Position numbers and translations under genes: made by a program. DNA of 64,000 nucleotides from Micromonospora narathiwatensis (GTDB lineage: Bacteria > Actinomycetota > Actinomycetes > Mycobacteriales > Micromonosporaceae). Where the stretch lies: positions 5,332,001-5,396,000 of the forward strand of contig NZ_LT594324.1 in NCBI RefSeq assembly GCF_900089605.1. Direction: 5' to 3'. Shown piece by piece: positions 39,329 through 47,804 of the stretch. Position 1 is the first letter of the stretch, and the number at the start of each line of letters is the position of its first letter. The notes beneath the pieces are model-generated. The model saw only the letters and a program-made list of their open reading frames with translations, did not search any database and had not been told where the DNA came from.

Positions 39329-39370
39329 CGGACCGTGCCGTGCCGGGCGGTGATCCACCGACCGGCCCGG

Positions 39371-39422
39371 TCGTCCACAGAGTTATCCACAGTCCGGCCG
39401 GTTTCCACAGCCGTTATCCACA
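39371..39422. promoter_or_regulatory. Four DnaA boxes in the gyrB-gyrA gap
   Basis: The 130-bp gap holds TCGTCCACA 39371, TTATCCACA 39383 (exact), GTTTCCACA 39401 and TTATCCACA 39414 (exact), all on the + strand. They end 37 bases before the gyrA start, followed by a relatively AT-rich stretch (TAAGGGTTAACA). Confidence 0.65.
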
Positions 39423-39458
39423 GCACGAAAACGACTCTGAGTCTGATAAGGGTTAACA

Positions 39459-41990
39459 GTGACCGATACTCCCGAGTCCACCCCGAACGAGCCGGAGACC
39501 CCGGAGACACTGGCCGCGGTCGTCGAGCACGACCGCATCGAGCCGGTCGGCCTCGAGGTCGAGATGCAGCGCTCGTACCTCGACTACGCGATGAGCGTCA
39601 TCGTCGGGCGGGCCCTGCCGGACGTCCGGGACGGGCTCAAGCCGGTTCACCGCAAGATCCTCTACGCGATGTTCGACTCCGGCTACCGGCCGGACCGTGG
39701 CTACGTGAAGTGCTCCCGCGTCGTCGGCGACGTGATGGGTCAGTTCCACCCGCACGGCGACTCGGCCATCTACGACGCGCTGGTCCGGATGGCCCAGCCC
39801 TGGTCGCTGCGCTACCCGCTGGTCGACGGCAACGGCAACTTCGGCTCGCCGGGCAACGACCCGGCCGCGGCCATGCGCTACACGGAGTGCAAGCTCGACC
39901 CGCTGGCCATGGAGATGCTGCGGGACATCGACGAGGACACCGTCGACCTCCAGGACAACTACGACGGCCGGGCCAAGGAGCCCACGATCCTGCCGTCCCG
40001 TATCCCCAACCTGTTGATCAACGGCTCCGAGGGCATCGCGGTCGGCATGGCCACCAAGATCCCGCCGCACAACCTGCGGGAGATCGGCGCGGCCGTGCAG
40101 TGGTGCCTGGAGCACCCGGAGGCCGACGAGCCGACCACCCTCGAAGCGCTGCTGGAGATCGTCAAGGGTCCGGACTTCCCGACCCACGGTCTGATCGTCG
40201 GCCAGGCGGGCATCCAGGACGCGTACCGGACGGGGCGCGGCTCGATCCGGATGCGGGCCGTGGTCGAGGTCGAGGAGGACAAGCGGGGCCGGCCGGCGCT
40301 GGTGGTCAGCGAGCTGCCGTACCAGGTCAACCCGGACAACCTTGCCGAGCGGATCGCCGAGCTGATCAAGGAGGGCAAGCTCGGCGGCATCGCCGACATC
40401 CGGGACGAGTCCTCCGGGCGTACCGGCATGCGGATCGTGCTCGTGCTCAAGCGCGACGCGGTCGCCAAGGTGGTGCTGAACAACCTCTACAAGCACACCC
40501 AGCTCCAGGAGACCTTCGGCGCCAACATGCTGGCCCTGGTCGACGGGGTGCCGCGCACGCTCAACCTGGCCCAGTTCATCCGCTACTACGTCGAGCACCA
40601 GATCGAGGTCATCCGCCGGCGGACCGCGTTCCGGCTGCGTAAGGCGGAGGAGCGGGCGCACATCCTGCGCGGTCTGGCCAAGGCCCTCGACGCGCTCGAC
40701 GAGGTGATCGCCCTGATCCGGCGTTCGCCCACCGTCGAGGACGCCCGCCAGGGCCTGATCCGGCTGCTGGAGATCGACGAGGTCCAGGCGACCGCGATCC
40801 TGGACATGCAGCTGCGCCGGCTGGCCGCCCTGGAGCGGCAGCGGATCCTGGACGACCTGGCCAAGCTCGAAGTGGAGATCGCCGACCTCAAGGACATCCT
40901 CGCCAAGCCGGAGCGGCAGCGGAAGATCGTTTCCGAGGAACTGGGCGAGATCGTCGCGAAGTGGGGCGACGACCGGCGTACCAAGATCGTGCCGTTCGAC
41001 GGTGAGGTCTCGATGGAGGACCTCATCGCCCGCGAGGACGTGGTCGTCACCATCACCCGCACCGGGTACGCCAAGCGCACCAAGGTCGACCTCTACCGCT
41101 CGCAGCGTCGGGGCGGCAAGGGCGTCAGCGGCGCCACCCTCCGACAGGACGACATCGTCAGCCACTTCTTCGTCTGCTCGACGCACGACTGGATCCTGTT
41201 CTTCACCAACAAGGGTCGCGTGTACCGGGCCAAGGCGTACGAGCTTCCGGAAGCCAGTAGGGTGGCCAAGGGCCAGCACGTGGCCAACCTGCTCGCGTTC
41301 CAAGCGGACGAGCAGATCGCGCAGATCATCCAGATCCCGAACTACCAGGTGGCGCCCTACCTGGTACTGGCCACGAAGAACGGCCTGGTGAAGAAGACGC
41401 GGCTTGAGGAGTTCGACTCCAACCGATCCGGCGGCATCATCGCGATCAACCTGCGCGATGAGGACGAGCTGGTCGGTGCTGCCCTGGTGGGCCCGGAGGA
41501 CGACCTGCTGCTGGTCTCCAAGAACGCCCAGGCCATCCGCTTCAACGCCACGGACGAGGCGCTGCGCCCGATGGGCCGGGCCACCTCCGGCGTCATCGGC
41601 ATGCGGTTCAGCGAGGAGGACGTCCTGCTCGCCATGGAGGTCATCCGCAGCGAGGGCATGGAAGACCTGGACGTCCTGGTCGCGACAAACGGGGGATACG
41701 CGAAACGTACCCCGATCGAGGAATACCCGGTGCAGGGCCGGGGAGGTAAGGGCGTGCTGACTGCGAAGATCACTGAGCGACGTGGTGGTCTGGTCGGCGC
41801 GGTGGTGATCAGCCCGGAGGACGAGCTGTTCGCAATCACCAGCAACGGTGGTGTCATCCGGACTCCGGTGAAGCCTGTACGCCGTACGCGTGACCGGAAC
41901 ACAATGGGGGTCAAGCTGATGGACCTCCCGGACGGCGTGACTATCGTGGCGATTGCTCGCAATGCCGACGAGCCTGACGAACAGGACTAG
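39459..41990 (+). CDS. gyrA: DNA gyrase subunit A
   Basis: An 843-residue DNA-cutting subunit. The catalytic tyrosine is Tyr141 in [11 protein letters not shown]. The quinolone region reads [19 protein letters not shown], with Ser at residue 102 and Asp four positions later, so no classical resistance change is seen; M. tuberculosis has Ala at this Ser position. The C-terminal DNA-wrapping domain has the GyrA-box QRRGGKGV, with blade motifs such as [16 protein letters not shown] 39459. Confidence 0.98.
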   Translation: MTDTPESTPNEPETPETLAAVVEHDRIEPVGLEVEMQRSYLDYAMSVIVGRALPDVRDGLKPVHRKILYAMFDSGYRPDRGYVKCSRVVGDVMGQFHPHGDSAIYDALVRMAQPWSLRYPLVDGNGNFGSPGNDPAAAMRYTECKLDPLAMEMLRDIDEDTVDLQDNYDGRAKEPTILPSRIPNLLINGSEGIAVGMATKIPPHNLREIGAAVQWCLEHPEADEPTTLEALLEIVKGPDFPTHGLIVGQAGIQDAYRTGRGSIRMRAVVEVEEDKRGRPALVVSELPYQVNPDNLAERIAELIKEGKLGGIADIRDESSGRTGMRIVLVLKRDAVAKVVLNNLYKHTQLQETFGANMLALVDGVPRTLNLAQFIRYYVEHQIEVIRRRTAFRLRKAEERAHILRGLAKALDALDEVIALIRRSPTVEDARQGLIRLLEIDEVQATAILDMQLRRLAALERQRILDDLAKLEVEIADLKDILAKPERQRKIVSEELGEIVAKWGDDRRTKIVPFDGEVSMEDLIAREDVVVTITRTGYAKRTKVDLYRSQRRGGKGVSGATLRQDDIVSHFFVCSTHDWILFFTNKGRVYRAKAYELPEASRVAKGQHVANLLAFQADEQIAQIIQIPNYQVAPYLVLATKNGLVKKTRLEEFDSNRSGGIIAINLRDEDELVGAALVGPEDDLLLVSKNAQAIRFNATDEALRPMGRATSGVIGMRFSEEDVLLAMEVIRSEGMEDLDVLVATNGGYAKRTPIEEYPVQGRGGKGVLTAKITERRGGLVGAVVISPEDELFAITSNGGVIRTPVKPVRRTRDRNTMGVKLMDLPDGVTIVAIARNADEPDEQD

Positions 41991-41993
41991 TTG

Positions 41994-42908
41994 ATGACGG
42001 AGACACAGGCGAAGTCGGGGAACAAGGGGACCTCGGCCAACCCGGTCGACGAGGAGGCCGCAAAGGGCGGTACACCAGCGACCGGCCGCGCGGCCGTGGG
42101 CCGGGCCACCGTCCCCGCCGACGAGCCTGCCCCGAAGTTCACCCGGGCCCCCGGCATGGCTCCGCCGCCGGACAAGCCCGCAGAGGACTCGGGGGCGACC
42201 GAGAAGGCCGACCAGACCAAGGTCGACGCCCCGCCCTCCGCCGAAGGCCCGGCCGCCTCGGCGGCCACCGCGGCGATGCCGGCCACGACCCAGCCGATCA
42301 AGACGACGGGTACGGCCCGGCCGTCCACCGGCACGACCGGCACCCAGCCGCGTGTCGGAGTCGGCGTCGGCGCCGCCGCCAGGCCGTCGGAGGGCGCCCG
42401 AGCCGGCGCACCGGGCCGACCGGCCAACGGCGGGGGCCTGCCGCCGGGCGTCACCGGTGCGGCCGCCGTCGGGGCCGCCCGGGTGGGTGAGGCGGTACGC
42501 GCCGCGCGTACCTCGGTCAGCTCGGCCGCGTCGCGCGGGCCGCGCCGGGCCCGGCTGAACCTCAAGCGGATCGACCCGTGGTCCGTGATGAAGTTCGCGT
42601 TCGCCGTTTCGGTGGTGCTCTTCATCGTGGTGGTCGTCGCCACCTCGGTGCTCTACCTGGCGTTGGACGCGATGGGCGTGTTCAAGACCGTCAACGCGAG
42701 CCTGACCGACCTGGTCAACGCCAGCAACAGCTCAGGCGGTGGCGGCGGCTTCCGGATCACCGCCAAGGGCGTGATCCTCAGCTCCGCGCTGATCGGCCTG
42801 GTCAACGTTGTGCTCTTCACCGCGCTGGCCACCCTCGGTGCGTTCGTCTACAACGTCTGCGCCGACCTGGTCGGCGGGGTCGAGCTGACGCTCGCCGAGC
42901 GGGACTGA
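41994..42908 (+). CDS. DUF3566 domain membrane protein
   Basis: A 304-residue protein with a disordered Ala/Pro/Thr-rich cytoplasmic N-terminus (about 1-185) and a C-terminal DUF3566 domain. That domain has an entry KRIDPWSVMKFAFAVSVVL, a first membrane helix (VLFIVVVVATSVLYLAL), an external loop with serines and glycines, and a second helix (ALIGLVNVVLFTALATLGAF). The orthologue Rv0007 also follows gyrA. ATG 41994 (or TTG 41991) is directly after the gyrA stop, so it is in the gyrA operon. Function unknown; often suspected in cell division. Confidence 0.9.
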   Translation: MTETQAKSGNKGTSANPVDEEAAKGGTPATGRAAVGRATVPADEPAPKFTRAPGMAPPPDKPAEDSGATEKADQTKVDAPPSAEGPAASAATAAMPATTQPIKTTGTARPSTGTTGTQPRVGVGVGAAARPSEGARAGAPGRPANGGGLPPGVTGAAAVGAARVGEAVRAARTSVSSAASRGPRRARLNLKRIDPWSVMKFAFAVSVVLFIVVVVATSVLYLALDAMGVFKTVNASLTDLVNASNSSGGGGGFRITAKGVILSSALIGLVNVVLFTALATLGAFVYNVCADLVGGVELTLAERD

Positions 42909-42918
42909 TCGGATGAGG

Positions 42919-42954
42919 ACGCCGGGGCACTGCGTAAAGCGGTCGCCCCGGCGT
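42919..42954 (+). terminator. Hairpin terminator after the DUF3566 gene
   Basis: ACGCCGGGGC at 42919-42928 pairs perfectly with GCCCCGGCGT at 42945-42954, 16-base loop. It lies 11 bases after the stop. Confidence 0.7.
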
Positions 42955-43055
42955 CGCGTATCCGGGTAGGTTCTTCCCTGGCGCGGGTAGGTGCCGCCAC
43001 CCACCCCGATTTGGGCGCGGAGGCGGCGATGGGTTAACCTTGGCCGTCGCCATGC

Positions 43056-43129
43056 GGGGCTATAGCTCAGTCGGTTAGAGCGCAGAGCTGATAACTCTGA
43101 GGTCGCTGGTTCGATTCCAGCTAGCCCCA
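43056..43129 (+). tRNA. tRNA-Ile (anticodon GAT)
   Basis: 74 nt. Acceptor stem GGGGCTA/TAGCCCC with discriminator A; D-arm GCTCAGTCGGTTAGAGC; anticodon stem CAGAG/CTCTG with loop CTGATAA; T-arm CTGGTTCGATTCCAG. No CCA is encoded, so the CCA-adding enzyme at 6.5 kb would be needed. Position after gyrA is conserved in actinobacteria. Confidence 0.97.
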
Positions 43130-43171
43130 CCGCACGTCGTCCGACAGTAGTCGAGCGTGAGGGGTTGCCCC

Positions 43172-43300
43172 ATGTTCAAGAAGCTTCTGATCCTGGCCGG
43201 CATCGTCGGCGTCGCCGCCGTGGTGGCCCGGAAGGTGAAGGCCTCGAACGACGAGCGCGCCCTGTGGCACGAGGCGACCACCGCGCCCGACCTGCGCTGA
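43172..43300 (+). CDS. DLW-39 family micro-protein
   Basis: A 42-residue peptide starting MFKKLLILAGIVGVAAVVARK and ending ERALWHEATTAPDLR. It has one N-terminal membrane helix and a short charged tail. Length, start and the tail match the actinobacterial DLW-39 family, though the name-giving Asp-Leu-Trp reads Ala-Leu-Trp here. GAGGGG precedes ATG 43172. It stands between two tRNA genes, the same place as in related genomes. Function unknown. Confidence 0.85.
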   Translation: MFKKLLILAGIVGVAAVVARKVKASNDERALWHEATTAPDLR

Positions 43301-43341
43301 GTCGTCCTCAAACTGCCAGCACCGGGCGGTCAGCCCGACTC

Positions 43342-43414
43342 GGGGCCCTAGCTCAACTGGCAGAGCACTGCCTTTGCAAGGCAGGGGTTAGGGGTTCAAG
43401 TCCCCTGGGCTCCA
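43342..43414 (+). tRNA. tRNA-Ala (anticodon TGC)
   Basis: 73 nt. Acceptor stem GGGGCCC/GGGCTCC with one G-T pair and discriminator A; anticodon stem CTGCC/GGCAG with loop TTTGCAA; T-arm AGGGGTTCAAGTCCCCT. No encoded CCA. Decayed coding fragments begin 4 bases beyond its 3' end. Confidence 0.97.
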
Positions 43415-43417
43415 CTC

Positions 43418-44052
43418 TCACCGCCTCTGAACAGTGGCGAACACGTCCCAAGATTGTCGGGACCACATTGGGCCGTGCCGGCCGAGCCACCCTTTGGCGT
43501 ACTGAGGTAGACGCCGCCCTGCTACTCCTGTGGCGCGTACCGCAACTGCTGGACGATGTGTAGCTCCTCATGCTCCGCGTCCAGGCAGCGCGGCCCGTGC
43601 TCAAACCGAGCGCCTCACTGATCTGATCCGCATATCCGCGCCCGCGCCGAGCCACAGCAGCCCGTGACAGCGGTCGGGCACCGCATCGAACAGGCGGAGC
43701 ACGTCGCTCTCATCGGGCACCCGTTTCGGCGCGCGGCTGAGTCCCCGGAACACCTGCGCCGCCCAACCGAGGCTCTCGTCTGGTCGCCGGTCCGGCAGCA
43801 CCGTCCACCAGGCCCGGCCCGCCGGGATCTGGTCGGTCCACCGCAGGCCCCTCGAGTCCGACGACCAGGTCCGGCCGGTGCGCTGGACCTGCCGGTGACC
43901 GGTCCGGGGGCGGTCCCGCACCGCCCCCGGACCGAGCCAATCAGCGCAGCCGGCGGATGTCGCCGTACGCCCGGTAGAAGCCGTCCCGCCCGGACTCCCG
44001 GACCTCCGTGACCAGGTTGCCGTGGCATGTCGACCCGTCCGGGCGCCGGGAT
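43418..44052 (-). pseudogene. Three decayed coding fragments beside tRNA-Ala
   Basis: Three protein-like stretches in different frames, all on the - strand, lack starts or normal lengths. (a) 43941-44052 ends VTEVRESGRDGFYRAYGDIRR. (b) 43601 to about 43920 contains QIPAGRAWWTVLPDRR and LSRAPKRVPDESDVLRLFDA. (c) 43418 to about 43613 contains AEHEELHIVQQLRYATG, with an HExxH zinc-protease-like motif. They read as remnants of two or more genes; I cannot name them. The 712-bp gap 43415-44126 holds nothing else except the hairpin at 44053. Confidence 0.5.
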
Positions 44053-44095
44053 ACGAACGAGGAGGCCGTGGCCAGGCCACGACCTCCTCGTTCGT
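44053..44095 (-). terminator. Long hairpin terminator after the secreted protein gene
   Basis: A 43-bp near-perfect inverted repeat (ACGAACGAGGAGG... with one mismatch, core CGTGG/CCACG) lies 31 bases past the stop of the - strand gene at 44127. Confidence 0.8.
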
Positions 44096-44126
44096 TTCGG
44101 TTCGGTCTGTCTCGTCGCGGGTGCGC

Positions 44127-45116
44127 CTACTCGAACGCGGTGGTCCAGATCCGGACCTTGTAGAACCGGGCCCCGGAGCGGCTCTTCGTCGTGGTCGCCT
44201 TGCCGGAGGAGTTGAAGAACTGCACCGTGGGGCTCGCCCAGGGGCGCGAGCCGGTGTTGTCGCCGCGGATCCAGGCCCGCTCACCGCCGCGCTGGTTGAC
44301 GTACGCCTTCACCCGGGTGGTACCGGATTCCTTCAGTGTCCGGAAGGACCAGGTGTTGACCGAGTAGACGCCGCTGGTGTGGGTGATGAAGAGCGTGTCC
44401 TTGGACGTGTACGACGGCTGTAGGTCGTGGCCCAGGTTCGGTACGGTCTTCCCGGCCGAGTTCTTGTACGTGCCGAGGCTGATGTAGCCGTTCTTGGCCG
44501 ACAGCCGGGTACTGCGGCCCGAGCCGGAGATGGTGAACGGGGTGAGCCTGCCCTCGCCGATCGCCCACAGGAACTTGTGCGTCGGGTCGTAGAGCACCCC
44601 GTGCGCACCCTTGACGGTGATGGTCTGCACCTTCGCGAGCGTGCTCGGGCTGTTCGCGTTGCTCGGCGAGTACAGGGTCAGGTAGCCGTTGGAGCTGGCG
44701 ACCACGACCGAGCCGTTGCTCGGAATGCGTTCGATCGCGTGAGGGTTCCCGCCCGGCGTGGCCTGCCAGAGGATGTTGCTGGTGGTGGCCTTCTTCGAGC
44801 CACTCTTCACCTGGACGATCGCGGCCTTGCCGCCGGAGGCGGCGACCAGCGCGATCATGCCGTGTGCGGCGGTGTCCCGGAACTTCACATCGGACAGGTT
44901 GGCCCACGCCCCGGTGGTGGTGCCCGGCGTGAACTGCCAGCGCAGGTTCGCGTCGGTCCAGCTGACGTTCCGGTTCCACACCATGACCCGGTTGCTCGAC
45001 TGCTCGGTCATGGCCAGGTAGTAGTCGTTGGCGGCGTTAGCCGGCGTGGAGGTCGCGACGATGGCGGCGGCGCCGATCGCGACGCTGGTCAGTGCTGCCA
45101 GGATGGCTTTGCGCAT
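44127..45116 (-). CDS. Secreted beta-propeller-like protein (possibly DUF6528 family)
   Basis: A 329-residue exported protein. The signal peptide is MRKAILAALTSVAIGAAAIV... with cleavage near ANA-AND. The mature part repeats short beta blades (MTEQSSNRVMVWNRNVSWTD, GMIALVAASGGKAAIVQV, GSVVVASSNGYLTLYSPSN, GVLYDPTHKFLWAIGEGRL), a pattern of WD40/propeller-like sensors or DUF6528 proteins. No catalytic motif is seen. ATG 45116 follows GGGGGAAG; the longer frame to 45143 adds nothing. Likely monocistronic. Its ligand is unknown. Confidence 0.72.
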   Translation of the reverse strand: MRKAILAALTSVAIGAAAIVATSTPANAANDYYLAMTEQSSNRVMVWNRNVSWTDANLRWQFTPGTTTGAWANLSDVKFRDTAAHGMIALVAASGGKAAIVQVKSGSKKATTSNILWQATPGGNPHAIERIPSNGSVVVASSNGYLTLYSPSNANSPSTLAKVQTITVKGAHGVLYDPTHKFLWAIGEGRLTPFTISGSGRSTRLSAKNGYISLGTYKNSAGKTVPNLGHDLQPSYTSKDTLFITHTSGVYSVNTWSFRTLKESGTTRVKAYVNQRGGERAWIRGDNTGSRPWASPTVQFFNSSGKATTTKSRSGARFYKVRIWTTAFE

Positions 45117-45291
45117 GCATCTTCCCCCGGGATGGCTTGGCAACGTCTACCTCAGACAGCGGCCCGTTGATCAACGGGCGCTTGATCGAGACTAGCTAAC
45201 TCCAGCAACTACGATTGCCCCCCGGGCCGCCGATCGTTCACATCGTGTTTACCTCTCGCCCCGGCGCGCGATTGCTGGCTTGGGCGACCGG

Positions 45292-46191
45292 TCAGCGGGC
45301 GGCGTCGGCGAGGACCTGACCCAGGGCGTGTGAGGTCTGGCGGACGATGCCCGGGTTGGTGTCCCAGTAGTACGGCAGCGCCGCCACCGCCTGGAGCAGG
45401 GCCCAGCCGCGCCCCCGTAGCCAGGCGGCGTCGTCCACGTTCAGTTCGGCGCGGAACCGTTCCCGGCTGGTCCCGGCGAAGACGTTCCACGCCGGTTGCA
45501 GGTCGCAGGCGGGGTCCCCGACATTGAGGCCGCCGAAGTCGATGACGGCGGAGAGGCGGCCGTCGACGACCAGCAGGTTGCCGGGCAGCAGGTCCCCGTG
45601 CACCCACACCCCCGGCCGGCCCCACGCCGCCGCGTCCAGCGACTCCTGCCAGGCGCGCAAGGTGGCGGCACCGTCGATTCGATCGCCGAGTTCACCAACC
45701 GAGCGGCGTACGCCGGCGTCGAACTCGGCCAGGTCGCCGCCCCGGCAGGCCGGTGGCCGAGGGTACGCGCCGGTGGTGTCGATCGAGCGTAGCGCCGTGA
45801 TGAACGCGGCGAGGTCGACCGCCGCCCGGTCCAGGTCGTCGAGGGTGCCGTTGGCGTTCTCGCCGGGCAGCCACTCGTGCACCGACCAGCCGAAGGGGTA
45901 GCCCTCGGCGGGGTGTCCCATCGCCAGCGGAACGGGCAGGGCGAGTGGCAGGTGCGGGGCGAGTCGGGGCAGCCACTCGGCCTCCCGCGCCGCCTGCCCG
46001 GTGGCCCAGCCGATCCGGGGCAGCCGGACCGACAGGTGCTCGCCGAGCCGGTAGATGTCGTGGTCGGTCCCGTACGAGGGGACCAGCCGGACCGGCAGCC
46101 CGGCCCAGTGCGGGAACTGCCCGGTGAGCAGTCGCCGGACCAGCTCGATGTCGGTCTCCACCTCGTCGGCATGCATCTTCACCCGCCCCAT
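45292..46191 (-). CDS. Aminoglycoside phosphotransferase (APH) family kinase
   Basis: A 299-residue small-molecule kinase. Brenner motif WVHGDLLPGNLLV gives the catalytic Asp, and IDFGGLNVGDPACDLQPAW gives the metal-binding Asp. N-terminal lobe starts VETDIELVRRLLTGQFP. Many members act on unknown metabolites rather than antibiotics, so a resistance role should not be assumed. ATG 46191; MHADEVE at 46176 is an alternative start. It is divergent from the sua5 gene. Confidence 0.9.
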   Translation of the reverse strand: MGRVKMHADEVETDIELVRRLLTGQFPHWAGLPVRLVPSYGTDHDIYRLGEHLSVRLPRIGWATGQAAREAEWLPRLAPHLPLALPVPLAMGHPAEGYPFGWSVHEWLPGENANGTLDDLDRAAVDLAAFITALRSIDTTGAYPRPPACRGGDLAEFDAGVRRSVGELGDRIDGAATLRAWQESLDAAAWGRPGVWVHGDLLPGNLLVVDGRLSAVIDFGGLNVGDPACDLQPAWNVFAGTSRERFRAELNVDDAAWLRGRGWALLQAVAALPYYWDTNPGIVRQTSHALGQVLADAAR

Positions 46192-46295
46192 GGCGACATA
46201 CTCGGTCGAGTCGCCCGTACGGACAATCGAGTTTCGTCTCGCGGACCCGACCGACCCGTCGTACCGGCCGCAGGGCGGCAGGCTAGCGTCGGGGC

Positions 46296-47273
46296 GTGAG
46301 TTCCGGATCCCCGCGCGTCCTGCCGGCCGGCAGCGGCATCGCCGAGGCGGCTGCCGTGCTGCGTACCGGTGGGCTGGTCGCCTTTCCCACCGAGACGGTC
46401 TACGGGCTGGGCGCGAACGCGCTCGACGCCCGGGCGGCGGCGCGGATCTTCGAGGCGAAGGCGAGGCCCAGCTTCGACCCGCTGATCACCCACCTGGCCG
46501 ACGCCGCCGACCTGCCCGGCCTGGTCGGCGCGGTGCCGCCGGCGGTCGCCGCGCTGGTCGAACGGTTCTGGCCCGGGCCGCTCACGTTGATCGTGGACCG
46601 GCCGGCGGCGATCCCGCCGATCGTCACCTCCGGTCTGGCGACCATGGCGGTCCGGGTGCCGGACGAGCCGTCCGCCCGGGCGCTGATCGCCGCCGCCGGG
46701 GTGCCGGTGGCGGCCCCCAGCGCCAACCGGTTCGGTCAGCTCAGCCCGACCCGGGCCGAGCACGTGGTGGCCGGGCTGGGCGACGCGGTGGACGTGGTGC
46801 TCGACGGCGGCCCGACCCGGTGCGGCATCGAGTCGACCATCGTGGACGCCCGGGGCGATCGTCCAGTGGTGCTGCGGCTGGGCGCGCTGCCGGTGGAGGC
46901 GCTGGTCGAGGCGGTCGGGCCGGTCGACGTACGACCGGGCAGCTCTGGCCAGCCGGTGGCGCCCGGTGGGCTGGCCGCGCACTACGCCCCGCGTACCCCG
47001 TTGCGGTTGGGGACTGCGGAGCCGGCGCCCGGCGACGGTGGCCGGCGCGGGTTCCTGGCCTTCCGTGAGCGCCCGGCGGCCGGCGACTGGGCGGCGGTGG
47101 AGGTGCTGTCCCCCGAGGGTGATCCGACCGTGGCGGCCGCACGGCTGTTCGACGCGCTGCACCGGTTGGACGCGGCCGGGGTGACCGAGATCGTCGCCGA
47201 GCCGGTCCCGGACGTCGGGGTGGGGCGGGCGATCAACGACAGGTTGCGGCGGGCCGCCGCAACCTGGCACTGA
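46296..47273 (+). CDS. sua5: L-threonylcarbamoyladenylate synthase (Sua5/YrdC)
   Basis: Makes threonylcarbamoyl-AMP, the first step of t6A37 tRNA modification. The YrdC core (about 15-200) includes FPTETVYGLGANALD, KARPSFDPLI and the SxN motif in PSANRFGQLSPT. A C-terminal Sua5 extension follows a linker, with PGGLAAHYAPRTPLRL, the usual start of that domain. 325 residues. The start GTG is at 46296. A second Sua5/YrdC copy is often present near the rpmE-prfA region in actinomycetes, so this may be a paralogue. Confidence 0.93.
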   Translation: MSSGSPRVLPAGSGIAEAAAVLRTGGLVAFPTETVYGLGANALDARAAARIFEAKARPSFDPLITHLADAADLPGLVGAVPPAVAALVERFWPGPLTLIVDRPAAIPPIVTSGLATMAVRVPDEPSARALIAAAGVPVAAPSANRFGQLSPTRAEHVVAGLGDAVDVVLDGGPTRCGIESTIVDARGDRPVVLRLGALPVEALVEAVGPVDVRPGSSGQPVAPGGLAAHYAPRTPLRLGTAEPAPGDGGRRGFLAFRERPAAGDWAAVEVLSPEGDPTVAAARLFDALHRLDAAGVTEIVAEPVPDVGVGRAINDRLRRAAATWH

Positions 47274-47276
47274 CCG

Positions 47277-47735
47277 TCACAGGTCCAACTCGCCGACCAC
47301 CTGGTCGCCGCTGTGTTCGCCGGTGAGCCGGAAGCCGAGGCGGCGGTAGAAGCGTTCCGGGCCGTGCGGACCGGGCACCCAGGTAACGACGAGCCGGTCG
47401 GTGCCCCGGCTGCGCAGTTCCCCGGCCACCGCCTCGACGGCGAAGCGGCCGTATCCCCGGCCCTGCTGGTCGGCGGCGATGTTCAGCCGCCACAGCCCGG
47501 AGCGGACATCGCCCGGGTCCTCCGGGCGCCACCGGATGTCGAGGAAGGCCATCAGGAAGCCGACCGGCCGGTCCCCGTCGACGATCAGTCTCGGCCAGGC
47601 GACGTCCGGCTGCACGTACGCCTCGGCGAGCGACCGCGCGACGGGCGCGACCAGATCCTCCTGGTCCGGGCGGACGGCGATGGCGCAGGCGGCCAGGACG
47701 TTGTCCGTGGTGATCTTCTCAAGGCGTGGCGGCAT
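47277..47735 (-). CDS. GNAT-family N-acetyltransferase
   Basis: A 152-residue acetyltransferase. The acetyl-CoA loop reads DQQGRGYGRFAVEAVAGEL and the last strand region WVPGPHGPERFYRRLGFRLTGE. N-terminal residues (AIAVRPDQEDLVAPVARSLAEAYVQPD) resemble spermidine-type GNATs of the BltD/PaiA kind, but the substrate is not determinable. It is convergent with sua5, only 3 bases apart, and in line with the P-type ATPase gene downstream of it. Confidence 0.85.
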   Translation of the reverse strand: MPPRLEKITTDNVLAACAIAVRPDQEDLVAPVARSLAEAYVQPDVAWPRLIVDGDRPVGFLMAFLDIRWRPEDPGDVRSGLWRLNIAADQQGRGYGRFAVEAVAGELRSRGTDRLVVTWVPGPHGPERFYRRLGFRLTGEHSGDQVVGELDL

Positions 47736-47804
47736 GGCGGCACCCTAGCCGGGGGCGGCGCAGGGCTCGACCGGATTACGCCCCCAGCTCGGCCCGGTGG
47801 GCGG

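Noticed and set aside
43601..44284. A 227-codon - strand frame as an intact gene
   Set aside because: It runs through the terminator hairpin, its 5' half is low-complexity, and protein-like sequence switches frame; fragments of decayed genes fit better.
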